Shown here piece after piece: positions 24,808 through 35,658 of a stretch of DNA of 64,000 nucleotides (its first letter is position 1; every line of letters begins with the position of its first letter). Source of the stretch: an uncultured Ruminococcus sp. (GTDB taxonomy: Bacteria; Bacillota; Clostridia; Oscillospirales; Ruminococcaceae); assembly GCA_902786965.1 (NCBI GenBank), contig CADAEJ010000002.1, positions 1 to 64,000 on the forward strand, written 5' to 3'. A program made the translations under genes and the position numbers. Below the pieces are notes generated by a model. It made no database searches, was not told the DNA's origin, and was given only the letters and a program-made list of their open reading frames with translations.

Positions 24808-25680
24808 ATGAGCATTGTAAAACTAAACACACTCCCCTGCCCGACTTTTACGTGGCTGGGGGTAAACGATACAACGGCAGATGCCGCTGCACCCGTCAGC
24901 GAGAGCGTTTCGCCCGGCGGCACGGTGCAGATAAGTGAGAGCGCAGCATTAGAGGTAAGCGCGCAGGGCGGTGAAAAGCGCAGCGCGGTGATGTTTATAA
25001 GCCCCAAGGAAAGCGCGCATATCACAACAAAGGTGACAGCACAGGGCGGCTCGCACGTTACGCTGGTACAGGTGTTTGACGGCAGCAAGCGCACGGTATC
25101 AAAGGTCGAGGCGGCAATTGGTGATGACGCGGAATTCCAGCTGGTGCAGCTTTATCTGAAAACGGCTGACACGATAAGCGAGGTCGATGTGCGCCTTGAC
25201 GGCACGCGCGCGCAGCTGGATACAAGCATCGGCTATCTGCTTGGCGGCAGCGACAGGCTGGACATAAATCTTATAGCGCGCCACTTTGGCAGAAAGACAC
25301 GCTCGCAGATAACTGCAAAGGGCGTTATGCAAGGCAGCGCGGAAAAGACGTTCAAGGGAACTATCGACTTTGTGAACGGCTGCTCGGGAGCTTTGGGAGA
25401 GGAAATCGAGGACGTTTTGCTTATCGGCGAAAAGGTGGTCAACAAGACCGTTCCGCTGATACTTTGCGCAGAGGAGAACGTTGAGGGCAGCCACGGCGCA
25501 TCTATCGGGCGGGTCGACGAGGAGCATATCTTCTATATGCTCTCGCGCGGATTGCCCGAGGACGAGATAGTTCGCCTTATGGCACAATCAAAGATCGCGC
25601 AGATAGTCGGCAGGATAGCTGACGAGCAGGTGCGCGGGCGAATAAATGATATCATCGGGCGAGGGATAGAAAATGAATAA
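24808..25680 (+). CDS. sufD: SufD-like Fe-S assembly protein (290 aa)
   Basis: Partner of SufB and SufC. The beta-helix core with the C-terminal SUF motif (EENVEGSHGASIGRVDEEHIFYMLSRG, seen in parts as EENVEGSHG and YMLSRGL) is clear. At 290 aa it is much shorter than proteobacterial SufD (about 420), because the N-terminal helical region is missing. This compact form is common in Firmicutes-type operons. Its end overlaps sufS by 8 bp. Confidence 0.88.
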   Translation: MSIVKLNTLPCPTFTWLGVNDTTADAAAPVSESVSPGGTVQISESAALEVSAQGGEKRSAVMFISPKESAHITTKVTAQGGSHVTLVQVFDGSKRTVSKVEAAIGDDAEFQLVQLYLKTADTISEVDVRLDGTRAQLDTSIGYLLGGSDRLDINLIARHFGRKTRSQITAKGVMQGSAEKTFKGTIDFVNGCSGALGEEIEDVLLIGEKVVNKTVPLILCAEENVEGSHGASIGRVDEEHIFYMLSRGLPEDEIVRLMAQSKIAQIVGRIADEQVRGRINDIIGRGIENE

Positions 25681-26896
25681 CGACCTTATCGGGAAGCATA
25701 ATTTCCCTATTTTTGAAAAATACAAGGACCTTGTTTACCTTGACAGCTCTGCCACACAGCAAAAGCCGCAGAGGGTCATCGACGCGGTGACAAGGTATTA
25801 CAGTGAGCTCAATGCCAACCCTTTGCGCGGTCTGTACGAGTTGAGCGTAAAGGCAACAGACGCTTACGAAGGCGCACGCGAGAGCGTGAGGAGGTTCATC
25901 TGTGCGCAAAGCACTAAAGAGATAGTCTTTACCCGCAACGCAAGCGAGAGCCTCAACCTTATAGCATACAGCTGGGGGCAGGCAAACATCACGCAGGGCG
26001 ACGAGATACTTGTGTGCATATCAGAGCATCACTCAAATCTTCTGCCGTGGCAGGTGCTTGCAAAGCAAAAGGGCGCCGTTTTGAAATTCCTTGAATGCGA
26101 CAAAAGCGGACTTTACACCGCCAAGGCGCTTGAAAAGGCTCTCACGCCGCGGACAAAGGTGTTTGCGATAGCGCAGATATCAAACATTTTCGGCAGGCTC
26201 AATCCGATAAAGGAGTTTGCAGAGATAGCTCACAAAAACGGCACGCTGATAGTCTGCGATGCGGCACAGAGCGCGGCGCACATTCCTATTGATGTGCAAA
26301 AGCTCGGCGTTGATTTTCTTGCATTCTCGGGGCACAAGATGCTTGCGCCGATGGGTATAGGCGTGCTTTACGCAAGGCAGGATTTACTTGAAAAAATGCC
26401 GCCCTTCCTTTACGGCGGAGAGATGATAGAATACGTTACGCGCGAGGGTGCGACATATGCAGAGCTTCCGCACAAATTCGAGGCAGGCACGGTCAATGCA
26501 GGCGGCGCGGTGGGGCTTGCAGCGGCGATAGATTACATCTCGCAGCTTGGCTTTGAAGCTGTCCAAAAGCGCGAGGACGAGCTAACAGCGCTTGCCTTTG
26601 AGCAGATGAAAGAGATAGCGCACATAAACATCATTGGCGCAGAAGATGCAGCCGAGCATCACGGGATAATCACCTTTACGGTGGACGATGTTCACCCGCA
26701 CGACATCGCGGCGATATTTGATGCAGACGGCATCGCTATACGCGCGGGACACCACTGCGCACAGCCGCTGCACGAGTATCTTGAGATACCGTCGAGTGCG
26801 AGGATGAGCCTTGCTTTTTACAATGACGAAACGGACATCGCGCGGTTTATCGCCACGCTGAAAACGATAAGGAGGAGAATGGGCTATGACAGCTGA
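25673..26896 (+). CDS. sufS: SufS cysteine desulfurase (407 aa)
   Basis: PLP enzyme that takes sulfur from cysteine for Fe-S clusters. The N-terminal YLDSSATQQKP, the PLP Lys in FSGHKMLAP and the active-site Cys in RAGHHCAQPL mark the group II (SufS/CsdA) class. Length is normal. It overlaps sufD by 8 bp and sufU by 11 bp, so the operon is tightly coupled. RBS GAGGG upstream inside sufD. Confidence 0.94.
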   Translation: MNNDLIGKHNFPIFEKYKDLVYLDSSATQQKPQRVIDAVTRYYSELNANPLRGLYELSVKATDAYEGARESVRRFICAQSTKEIVFTRNASESLNLIAYSWGQANITQGDEILVCISEHHSNLLPWQVLAKQKGAVLKFLECDKSGLYTAKALEKALTPRTKVFAIAQISNIFGRLNPIKEFAEIAHKNGTLIVCDAAQSAAHIPIDVQKLGVDFLAFSGHKMLAPMGIGVLYARQDLLEKMPPFLYGGEMIEYVTREGATYAELPHKFEAGTVNAGGAVGLAAAIDYISQLGFEAVQKREDELTALAFEQMKEIAHINIIGAEDAAEHHGIITFTVDDVHPHDIAAIFDADGIAIRAGHHCAQPLHEYLEIPSSARMSLAFYNDETDIARFIATLKTIRRRMGYDS

Positions 26897-27311
26897 CAGC
26901 TTTTACGGCGAGGTGCTTGCCGACCACAATCTTCACCCGCTGCACAAGCACGAGCTTGAATGTGCGACCCACTGCTGCAAGGGGCTCAACCCGACCTGCG
27001 GCGACAATATCGAGCTCAATCTTGACATACGCGGCGGCGTTATAACCGATGGCTCTTTCACGGGGATAGGGTGCGCGGTATCGCAGGCAAGTGCGGACAT
27101 AATGCTCGAGCTTATCATCGGCAAGACTCCCGATGAGGCAAAGCACATCGCGGCGCTTTTCAGGAAGATGATAGCCGGCGAGGCAAGCGATGAGGAGATA
27201 GATGAGCTTGAGGAGGCAGGTGCGCTGCAAAGCATATCAAAAATGCCTGCGAGGGTAAAATGCGCACTTCTGAGCTGGAACACGCTCGAAAAACTGATAG
27301 ACGAGAAATGA
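26886..27311 (+). CDS. sufU: SufU-type Fe-S assembly/sulfur-transfer protein (141 aa)
   Basis: Zinc-dependent sulfur acceptor for SufS in Gram-positive SUF systems. The three conserved Cys are in NPTCGD, GIGCAVSQAS and VKCALLSW, with the Asp in the first motif. The insertion between the second and third Cys (about 60 residues, ending EEAGALQSI) distinguishes SufU from IscU. It overlaps sufS by 11 bp and is followed 21 bp later by an Rrf2 gene. Confidence 0.92.
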   Translation: MTADSFYGEVLADHNLHPLHKHELECATHCCKGLNPTCGDNIELNLDIRGGVITDGSFTGIGCAVSQASADIMLELIIGKTPDEAKHIAALFRKMIAGEASDEEIDELEEAGALQSISKMPARVKCALLSWNTLEKLIDEK

Positions 27312-27332
27312 TAAAACAGGGGGAAAGCTGAT

Positions 27333-27782
27333 ATGAAGATAAACACCAAGGTAGAGCTTGGCATTATTGCTCTGACGGACATTGCTGTTCATTCCGAGGG
27401 CGGACAGGCAGTGCGGTCATCGGATATTGCCGCGCGCCAGAACATCTCGCACAAGTATCTTGAGCAGATACTGCTTGCTCTGCGCCAGGGCAAGTTTGTA
27501 AAGTCGCAAAAGGGCATACACGGCGGCTACCAGCTTTCGCGCCCTGCTGATAAGATACTTCTTTGCGATGTACTCAATGCGCTCGATACAAATATCCTTG
27601 CAAACAGCTGCGAGCTTGATGACGATCAGGCAAGCGGAATACGCGCATCGGTGAACAACTGTCTGTGGTCTACGCTCAACAGCAATATGCGCCGCTTTGT
27701 CGAAAAGATGACGCTTGATGATCTGATAAAGGAATACAAGCAGGATCTCACCGCGCAGAAGGACTATATGTACTACATCTGA
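27333..27782 (+). CDS. Rrf2-family regulator closing the suf operon (149 aa)
   Basis: Winged-helix Rrf2 protein: NTKVELGIIALTDIA at the start, recognition part NISHKYLEQILLAL, wing GIHGGYQLSRP. It has two Cys (near residues 88 and 110), fewer than IscR. Its position at the end of suf suggests it senses Fe-S or sulfur status and represses suf and possibly metY1 through the shared CCTA-N9-TAGG boxes. RBS GGGGGAAAG. Confidence 0.88.
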   Translation: MKINTKVELGIIALTDIAVHSEGGQAVRSSDIAARQNISHKYLEQILLALRQGKFVKSQKGIHGGYQLSRPADKILLCDVLNALDTNILANSCELDDDQASGIRASVNNCLWSTLNSNMRRFVEKMTLDDLIKEYKQDLTAQKDYMYYI

Positions 27783-27794
27783 CGAATTGAAAAA

Positions 27795-27826
27795 AGCGAT
27801 CGTACTTTGGTGCGGTCGCTTTATTT
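27795..27826 (+). terminator. Terminator of the suf operon
   Basis: AGCGATCG / CGGTCGCT (one wobble) followed by TTATTT. Confidence 0.75.
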
Positions 27827-27829
27827 GCA

Positions 27830-27866
27830 TAAAAATAACTGCCCTGAAAAGATCAGGACAGTTATT
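27830..27866 (-). terminator. Terminator of the BspA/CWB2 gene
   Basis: 14-bp stem AATAACTGxCCTGA / TCAGGxCAGTTATT with one internal mismatch and T5 on the minus strand. Confidence 0.85.
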
Positions 27867-27882
27867 GAAAAAGTTTTCCGGG

Positions 27883-30177
27883 TTATGCAAGAGCCTGGCT
27901 TATGCTGTAAACAAGGCTGTTTGGAACGGCTGCTGTTCCGCCGAAAGCGATTATATTTGATACACTTTTTGAACCAAGGTACTTTGTCTGATCGGCGTTG
28001 AGCTTGTTATCTGCAAGTACAAGCGGTGCATACTGCTTTGCTGCAAGAACGCCGCCTGCAAGTGCATCGGGGAAATTAAGTCCTGTCGCTACACAGATGG
28101 TGTTAGTCTTGAACGATGACTTGAATTTATTATTTACTGCGATGCCTGTGGAGTATCTGTCAGAACCGCTGATCCTGACGATATTTCTACCCTCGGTGAG
28201 TCCAAGAGCCTTTGCTGTTTTGGTCATCATTGGCTTGGAGATAGCGTTCTCTCCTCCGATGACGTAGGCATTTTTCACCTTGCCTTTAACGGAGCTGAGG
28301 TACTTTGCGGTAGCCGCATCTATATTTCCGTCCTTTTGCAGATAGATGATAGGTGCGCCTTTGAGCGCTGCTACCGGACTTACTGACAGCGCATCCGCAT
28401 AATTAAGACCGTAAACGAAGAATATCTCGCTGGGTGCGGTACTTACTTTTGCTGCGATCTTTGTTGCGGTCTCAAAACGTGTTTGTCCATAGATACGCTC
28501 GGTTTTGATACCGTTCTTGTTCAGAACATTTGCAACATTGGGTGCGATAGCGCTCGTTCCGCCGAGAATATAGACGGTAGTTGCGCCAAGGCGCTTGATC
28601 TCGCCCAATGTTTCCTCGGGCAGAGCGTCCTTTGTGGTCAGAAGTATAGGTGCACCGATCTTTGATGCGAACGGCACGCCTGCAAGTGCATCGGCATAGT
28701 TAAGACCGTATGCAAGCACGACCTTTTTGCTTGTTGCTTTTATGCCCTCGGCAGAGATGGACTTTGCAGTATCATATCTGCCTGCGCCTGCATATCTGGT
28801 AACTGTTTCGGGTATTATTCTGAATGTGAGTCCGCTGTTTTTAGCTGCCGTTTCAGCCTGGCTCGATTTCTTGCCGTAGATAACAGGCTTCAGGGATTTA
28901 TCAAAGGTATCTTTAGCAATGCTCGTAACGCTGCTTGGGATATATATATCCTTCAGGGCGCTGCACTTGGTGAAAAGACCCGAGCCAAGTGTTGTAACTG
29001 TGCTTGGGATGACAACGCTTGAAAGGCTTGTGCAGCCGTAGAATGCAGACGATTTCACCTTTAATGCGCCCGATGGTATGCTGATGCTGGCAAGGCTGGT
29101 ACAGCCCTGGAAGAGTGCTGAATCGACCTCGGAAAGCCCGTAAGGGAGGATTGCGCTTTTAAGTGCTGTGCAGCGTGCAAATGCACCGTACTCGACCGTT
29201 TTGACATTGTTGGGGATATAGATGGTCCCCATTGCGTTGTTGTCAGAGAACGAATAGTTGACTATCTTTGTAACTGATGCGGGGATAGTCACCTTGTTTT
29301 TATGCTCGGGGCAGAAAAGAAGCGACGTTTTGCTCTTGTTGTAAAGCACGCCGTTCACAGATGCATAGGTCTTGTTTGCGGTGGATACGTTTATATCCGT
29401 GAAATTTTTAAGTGTGTAATGAAAGTCACTACTTGACTTGCCTGTCACGTCATAACCTGCGATCAAGCTGACCCCTGCGCCGACATTGATTGTCTTGAGT
29501 GCAGGGCTGCTTTCCATGGAGAACGCCTTGATGGTCGTAACCGAATCGGGAATGTTCAGCGTACTGATCTTCTTGTTGCAGTCGACTGCATAACTCTCGA
29601 TAGATTTTACGCCCGAGGGGATAGTATAGTTTACAACACCGCTTGGTACATAGTAGAGCTTTGTACCGTCTTTGCTCAGAAGCGCGCCGTTTGATGATGA
29701 ATAGTTCTTGTTGGCTGAACTTATAACGACCTTTTGCAGATTATCACAGCTGTTGAAAGCGTTCGTATTAAGTGATGTAACGGTGCTTGGGATAGTTATG
29801 CTTGTTGCGGTACAATATTTGAAAGCGCCGCTTTTGATCGTTTTGACACCCTCGGGAACGACTATCGAAGCGACTTTTTCAGAGTAAAAGCTTGCTGAAT
29901 CCAAAGATGTTACCTTTTTGCCGCCGATGGAGGCAGGAATGGTTATCGCGGGCACAGTTTTGCTCGTATTGTGATAGAAGACGATCTCTATCGTTCCGTC
30001 TGAAAGGATCCTGTAATGGTAATCACCGTATTTGTAGATAGTTTCTGCCGCGCTTGCGCTGATAGACGCAGTATCGGCAAAAAACGACTTCGGAAGGACA
30101 GCTGCCGAACCGAACGCCATACAGATCGCCAAGGACATCGAAAGCAGCTTCTTTTTGATTGATAAGCCTTTTTTCAT
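27883..30177 (-). CDS. Secreted BspA-type leucine-rich-repeat surface protein with three CWB2 repeats (764 aa)
   Basis: Exported surface protein. The signal peptide covers residues 1-42 (ends ISASAA). Residues about 85-430 hold roughly 12 LRR_5 (BspA/Treponema-type) repeats with units such as SITIPSTVTSL, AFNSC and VVIPSTVTTLG. These usually mediate binding to host or microbial surfaces. The C-terminal 300 residues are three CWB2 repeats (TRYAGAGRYDTA, GLNYADALAGVP, ILGGTSAI; GQTRFETA; GSDRYSTG, FPDALAGG, AFGGTAAV). RBS AAAGGGG. It shares its wall anchor with the protein at 3941-6274. The ligand is unknown. Confidence 0.88.
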   Translation of the reverse strand: MKKGLSIKKKLLSMSLAICMAFGSAAVLPKSFFADTASISASAAETIYKYGDYHYRILSDGTIEIVFYHNTSKTVPAITIPASIGGKKVTSLDSASFYSEKVASIVVPEGVKTIKSGAFKYCTATSITIPSTVTSLNTNAFNSCDNLQKVVISSANKNYSSSNGALLSKDGTKLYYVPSGVVNYTIPSGVKSIESYAVDCNKKISTLNIPDSVTTIKAFSMESSPALKTINVGAGVSLIAGYDVTGKSSSDFHYTLKNFTDINVSTANKTYASVNGVLYNKSKTSLLFCPEHKNKVTIPASVTKIVNYSFSDNNAMGTIYIPNNVKTVEYGAFARCTALKSAILPYGLSEVDSALFQGCTSLASISIPSGALKVKSSAFYGCTSLSSVVIPSTVTTLGSGLFTKCSALKDIYIPSSVTSIAKDTFDKSLKPVIYGKKSSQAETAAKNSGLTFRIIPETVTRYAGAGRYDTAKSISAEGIKATSKKVVLAYGLNYADALAGVPFASKIGAPILLTTKDALPEETLGEIKRLGATTVYILGGTSAIAPNVANVLNKNGIKTERIYGQTRFETATKIAAKVSTAPSEIFFVYGLNYADALSVSPVAALKGAPIIYLQKDGNIDAATAKYLSSVKGKVKNAYVIGGENAISKPMMTKTAKALGLTEGRNIVRISGSDRYSTGIAVNNKFKSSFKTNTICVATGLNFPDALAGGVLAAKQYAPLVLADNKLNADQTKYLGSKSVSNIIAFGGTAAVPNSLVYSISQALA

Positions 30178-30237
30178 TGTTAAAACCCCTTTTCTTTATT
30201 TTTTTGATACACACAGCGGGACACCCCCGCTTGCTTG

Positions 30238-30266
30238 ATTATACCACACCAAAACAGCTATGTCAA
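30238..30266 (-). promoter_or_regulatory. Perfect consensus promoter of the BspA/CWB2 gene
   Basis: TTGACA (30261-30266), 17-bp spacer, TATAAT (30238-30243) on the minus strand. Confidence 0.88.
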
Positions 30267-30270
30267 CAAC

Positions 30271-30303
30271 AAAAAAACACCCGCGCCATTACAGCACGAG
30301 TGT
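30271..30303 (-). terminator. Terminator of the nitrogenase-like operon
   Basis: ACACTCGTGC / GCGCGGGTGT stem (two wobbles) followed by T7 on the minus strand, 41 bp after the last gene. Confidence 0.8.
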
Positions 30304-30343
30304 GGGATAAAGCGCAGTACCGCACGCTCGGGCGGCTGACACC

Positions 30344-30676
30344 TTAAATTATCTTATCCGCGATAAACTTTTCAAGCACAGCGTCGATACTTCCGCTGAC
30401 CTCAAAGACACGGACGTTTTTTGCTATCAGATATGCCGCTGCTCCCTCGCCTATCTTCTGCACAAGCAGCGCATCGCAGTCAGACAGCAGCTCGATGATC
30501 TTATCAAAGCGCGTGGTATCGTGCCCGAGCCTGTGCTGACAGGCTGCGACTGCGTCACGCACCTCGATGAAGTCATATCCGCTTTGATTTATATCGTACA
30601 CGCGGAAAAACTTTGCGTGCCCGAAATGCTCGTTGACCGTAAAGCCGTCAGATGTTGCCACAGCAAGCCTTGCCAT
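30344..30676 (-). CDS. NifX/NafY-like Fe(Mo)-cofactor-binding protein, distal copy (110 aa)
   Basis: Single Nitro_FeMo-Co domain: LAVATSDG at the start, NEHFGHAKFF with His17 and His20 as likely cluster contacts, and KIGEGAAAYL in the second half. Such proteins carry or hold NifB-made Fe-S cofactors for nitrogenase-type enzymes. It is the last gene of the operon, 23 bp after the nifK-like gene, with RBS AGGAG. The first NifX-like gene (35277-35648) is its distant paralogue. Here the NifX domain is a separate protein rather than fused to NifB. Confidence 0.82.
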   Translation of the reverse strand: MARLAVATSDGFTVNEHFGHAKFFRVYDINQSGYDFIEVRDAVAACQHRLGHDTTRFDKIIELLSDCDALLVQKIGEGAAAYLIAKNVRVFEVSGSIDAVLEKFIADKII

Positions 30677-30699
30677 AGGATCACTCTCCTTTTGAGCCG

Positions 30700-32040
30700 T
30701 TACTTGTATGTTGCAAGTGCGGTGTTGTAGATGTCCTCTATCACGCGCAGTCCGCCAGAATAGCCGACATAGTTCGTGGTAAGCACGATGCGGTACGGTG
30801 TCGGGCAGGCGATGGAAAGAAAGTCTGAATTAATCTCGGCGGCAAGCTCTTTATCCCAGCCGCTTCCGAGGATAAGTCCCCTGCCCTTGTGGTCAAGGCC
30901 TCTGATGAGATCCTGCATTGCGCCAGCATCGGGGTCAAAGTAGACGGGTATCTCGCGCTTATCAGATGCCGACTTTATATCAGCCTCGATCTTCTCGCGG
31001 TACTTTGCAGGTACGTTATCGACTATGAACTGCTCCTTGGGGACAAGTCCCGTTTCGTGCAGAAGGAACTTTGTCAAACCGGTCACATAGCCTGCATCGT
31101 GCAGGATATGCACATAGCTCGGCAGTCCGTAGCGGAACTCCAGAAGGAAGGTAGCGAGGTTGTCGATCTCCTCGTAGTATGCCTTTTCCTCCTCGGCGAT
31201 GAACGCCCTTGCCTTTTTCTCGTCAATTTCTGCGCCGTTTTCAAGTGCGAAATCAACAACGCCGTTCAAGAACTTTGTAGTTTCATTTGCGCCGATGGGC
31301 ATATAACCGAACTGATAATACGGCTGACCGTAGCGCCTTTGCAGATTTTTGACTATCGGCTCGCCGTACCAGGGCGAAACAAAGACATTGAAGTTTGCCT
31401 TGGGGATAGTCTGCCACTCCTTGACGCCTGCGCTGTGAGGTCCGAAAAGGATATTGACCTTGAGTCCCAGCCCTTCGAGAAGGCGCTTATACTCTTTGAG
31501 ATTGCCCTTCCAGAACTGATCCTGATAAGGTATTGATGCGATGACGTTTACCAGGTTTTTCTCCGAGCGCGAGGGGTTTTGCTCCTCAAATCTGCTCACA
31601 TACTGGTCGATTATCGCATTTACTACTGCCGAGTGTGAAACGTAGTTGTTGGACTTGAAGCCTGATGTTTCAACGTGGACTATCGGTCTGTCCTCCTCGT
31701 AAAGAAATTCATCCGTGACGCTTGCAACATCATCGCCCACGATGCCTGCGGTACAGCCTGTGACTACTACCTGAAGGTCGGTATCAAGCACCTTGTAGGT
31801 GTTTTTGATAAGGGTGCGAAGTCTGTCTGTTCCGCCGAAAACGACCTCCTTCTCGCTGAAGTTGGTACACGGCGCGGTCTCGCCGCCCGCATAGCCTGCG
31901 CTGCGCTCGAAAAAGCCTTTTATCATCACTCCGCAGCCCGGACCCGAGTGAAGTATGGGCACTGCACGCGGTATCGCAACGACCGTCTGCAAAGCGCCTA
32001 TCGCGCAGGTATATCTCTCCTGCTCAATCAATCCTGCCAT
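30700..32040 (-). CDS. Nitrogenase-like beta subunit (NifK/MarK-like, 446 aa)
   Basis: Second subunit of an oxidoreductase of the nitrogenase superfamily. The three P-cluster-type Cys are present: Cys12 in YTCAIGA, Cys36 in SGPGCGVM and Cys96 in VTGCTAGIVGDDV. At 446 aa it is shorter than NifK (about 520) and lacks its N-terminal extension. It begins almost at the first cluster Cys. It follows the nifD-like gene by 12 bp. No nifN-like gene is present, so it is the catalytic partner, not a scaffold. In this sulfur-gene setting it fits MarK of methylthio-alkane reductase; function is inferred. Confidence 0.8.
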   Translation of the reverse strand: MAGLIEQERYTCAIGALQTVVAIPRAVPILHSGPGCGVMIKGFFERSAGYAGGETAPCTNFSEKEVVFGGTDRLRTLIKNTYKVLDTDLQVVVTGCTAGIVGDDVASVTDEFLYEEDRPIVHVETSGFKSNNYVSHSAVVNAIIDQYVSRFEEQNPSRSEKNLVNVIASIPYQDQFWKGNLKEYKRLLEGLGLKVNILFGPHSAGVKEWQTIPKANFNVFVSPWYGEPIVKNLQRRYGQPYYQFGYMPIGANETTKFLNGVVDFALENGAEIDEKKARAFIAEEEKAYYEEIDNLATFLLEFRYGLPSYVHILHDAGYVTGLTKFLLHETGLVPKEQFIVDNVPAKYREKIEADIKSASDKREIPVYFDPDAGAMQDLIRGLDHKGRGLILGSGWDKELAAEINSDFLSIACPTPYRIVLTTNYVGYSGGLRVIEDIYNTALATYK

Positions 32041-32052
32041 ATATATTCACCT

Positions 32053-33519
32053 TTACTTTCCCAAGAATGTGTACGGCTCCTGCGCAAGCCACCAGTCTGT
32101 ATACGGATTTGACGAGTGCTTTGCAAGGTTCTTTACAAACTCGTCGTTCTCGATAGTTTCAAGTATGCGCTCGCCGTAGTTTACAAGTCCCTCGTAGCCC
32201 ATGCCGAAATGCTCGTCACCGATAAGAAGTGAGGGTATGCCCAGCTTTGCGCCCCACAGTGTCATTCCGCCGTGGCGTGCGAGCAGAATATCGGGTCTTA
32301 TGCGGTTTAGCACGTTGACAAGCTCGAACTCCTGCTTGTTGCAGACGTTGTAATTGGGGACATCGCCGTAATCCTCAACGGTATGCTTCAGGGTATCCGC
32401 GCGCTCGTCCTCGTTATCGTACTGCGGGTCGTGGTGGAAGATAGCTGCGCCCTGCGGCTGCATACCAAGCTCTTTGAGCAGCGCAAGCAGTGAGTGACCG
32501 TGAGATGCACCTGCGGTAACGTAGGCGGTCCTGCCCTTGAGCTTTTCACGCAGAGCCTCTATCTTTGGCAGATACTCCTTCTTTTTGCGCGCAAGCAGCT
32601 CCTCGACCTCTTTTTCCTTGCCAAGTATCTGACCAAGCTCTCTGAACCAGCGGTCTGTCTGCGCGATGCCGTACGGCGGTGAGTTTCTTATCTCGGGTAC
32701 GCCGAATGACTGCTCGAGCGCTGCGCCAAGGTAGCTGCCAAGCGTTGAGCAAGCCTGCACGGTGAGCGCTGCCTCGCTGGAATAGCTGAGGCTGTCAACG
32801 GTCGCAAAGGGGGTGATGTAATTTGGCTCGTAGCCAAGCTCTGCGAACCACTCGCGGAAGATATCGCTGCCCCAGAAGTTTATGACGTTGATGATGTTCC
32901 TTTTCTGTCTTGCGGGTTTGATTATCTTTCTTGCGATGCCGTGGTAGCCTGCATCAAATCCCGATGTCCACATCTTTGAACGGAAGCCCTCGCAGAATAC
33001 TGCGACAACGGGTATGCCAAGCTCCTTTTCTGCGGCGTTGGTGACGCTTTCAACATCGTCACCGATTATGCCTGCCGCACAGGTAGTGATGACGAATATC
33101 GCCTTTGGCTTTGCGCGCTTGTACACCTCGCGTATCGCTGATTCAAGCTTTTTTGCGCCGCCGTAGATGGTATCCTTTTCTTCAAGGTTGGTAGAGAATA
33201 TCTTTCTCTGCGTTGGGTGGTCGAGCTGACGCAGGTATGCGTTCACGCGGTAGGTAAATGCGAACTCGTGCAGACAGGTCGAGCAGCCGACAGGTCCGTG
33301 TGAGATTATCGCCGCGTCCTGAATAAGCGTGAGGGTACAAGCGGCATTTGACGTTCCGCAGCCAAGGCACTGGCTGAACGAACGGCTCTTATCCTTCAGC
33401 TTTGCGCAGCCCGAGCAGGCTGAAACAAGCTCTTTAGCCGTTCCCTGAAAGCCCGTTATCGAGCCAAGACGTATCTCTCTTATTTCGACCTCGGGTATAT
33501 TCAAATTGACTTTACTCAT
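32053..33519 (-). CDS. Nitrogenase-like alpha subunit (NifD/MarD-like, 488 aa)
   Basis: Putative catalytic subunit. P-cluster-type ligands: Cys79 in SHGPVGCSTC (Cys88 of Azotobacter NifD), Cys147 in TTCAAGIIGDD (Cys154) and Cys54 or Cys61 in a Cys-rich stretch (Cys35, 38, 51, 54, 61). The cofactor-ligand Cys275 is matched by Cys257 in QACSTLGSYLGAALEQ. At the homocitrate/cofactor His442 position (YHGFDG in NifD) this protein reads YEGLVN (Glu443) in a by-eye alignment. CEGFR and GYHGIA (His193) match the NifD substrate-channel region. Together with nifH, nifK and nifB homologues and no nifEN, this points to a group IV nitrogenase-like enzyme, Mar-like by context. Confidence 0.8.
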   Translation of the reverse strand: MSKVNLNIPEVEIREIRLGSITGFQGTAKELVSACSGCAKLKDKSRSFSQCLGCGTSNAACTLTLIQDAAIISHGPVGCSTCLHEFAFTYRVNAYLRQLDHPTQRKIFSTNLEEKDTIYGGAKKLESAIREVYKRAKPKAIFVITTCAAGIIGDDVESVTNAAEKELGIPVVAVFCEGFRSKMWTSGFDAGYHGIARKIIKPARQKRNIINVINFWGSDIFREWFAELGYEPNYITPFATVDSLSYSSEAALTVQACSTLGSYLGAALEQSFGVPEIRNSPPYGIAQTDRWFRELGQILGKEKEVEELLARKKKEYLPKIEALREKLKGRTAYVTAGASHGHSLLALLKELGMQPQGAAIFHHDPQYDNEDERADTLKHTVEDYGDVPNYNVCNKQEFELVNVLNRIRPDILLARHGGMTLWGAKLGIPSLLIGDEHFGMGYEGLVNYGERILETIENDEFVKNLAKHSSNPYTDWWLAQEPYTFLGK

Positions 33520-33533
33520 AAAGCACTCTCCTA

Positions 33534-35276
<1,743 letters not shown>

Positions 35277-35301
<25 letters not shown>

Positions 35302-35648
35302 TTGTCAACCTCCCATTGTTTTTCCTCCATAAGCAAGCATATCGCCTGCTCGATCTGAAGCGGCATCTGATATACGGCGATGCCTTTTTGTGAGATGTAC
35401 TCTCTTGCGCCGTATCCTGCGCGCTGTGCGACGATCGCGCTGACATCACAGAGTGTGTCAAGTATCGCATCAAAGCCCGAAAGCTCGTGCGAGCCGCCGC
35501 TGCAGGCAGGTGTTACAGTCCTTTGCCCGATGATATCGCAGTCAAGCTTTTGGGTATCAAGGCGGGCGATGTAAAAGCTTTCTGCCGCGCCGAAATGGCT
35601 GTCGATATTCACTCCGTCAGAGCTTGCAAATGCTATCAGATAATTCAT
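35277..35648 (-). CDS. NifX-like cofactor-binding protein, proximal copy (123 aa)
   Basis: Nitro_FeMo-Co-type domain with IAFASSDGVNIDSHFGAAE (His18 in the HFG motif) and a QRAGYGAREYI segment. An added C-terminal 25 residues (MEEKQWEVDKWLSHTRS) is unusual and overlaps nifB in another frame. ATG 35648 follows GGTGAT; an upstream in-frame ATG falls inside mccA. It probably shuttles the NifB product, as NifX does. Confidence 0.78.
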
Positions 35649-35658
35649 TTTATCACCG

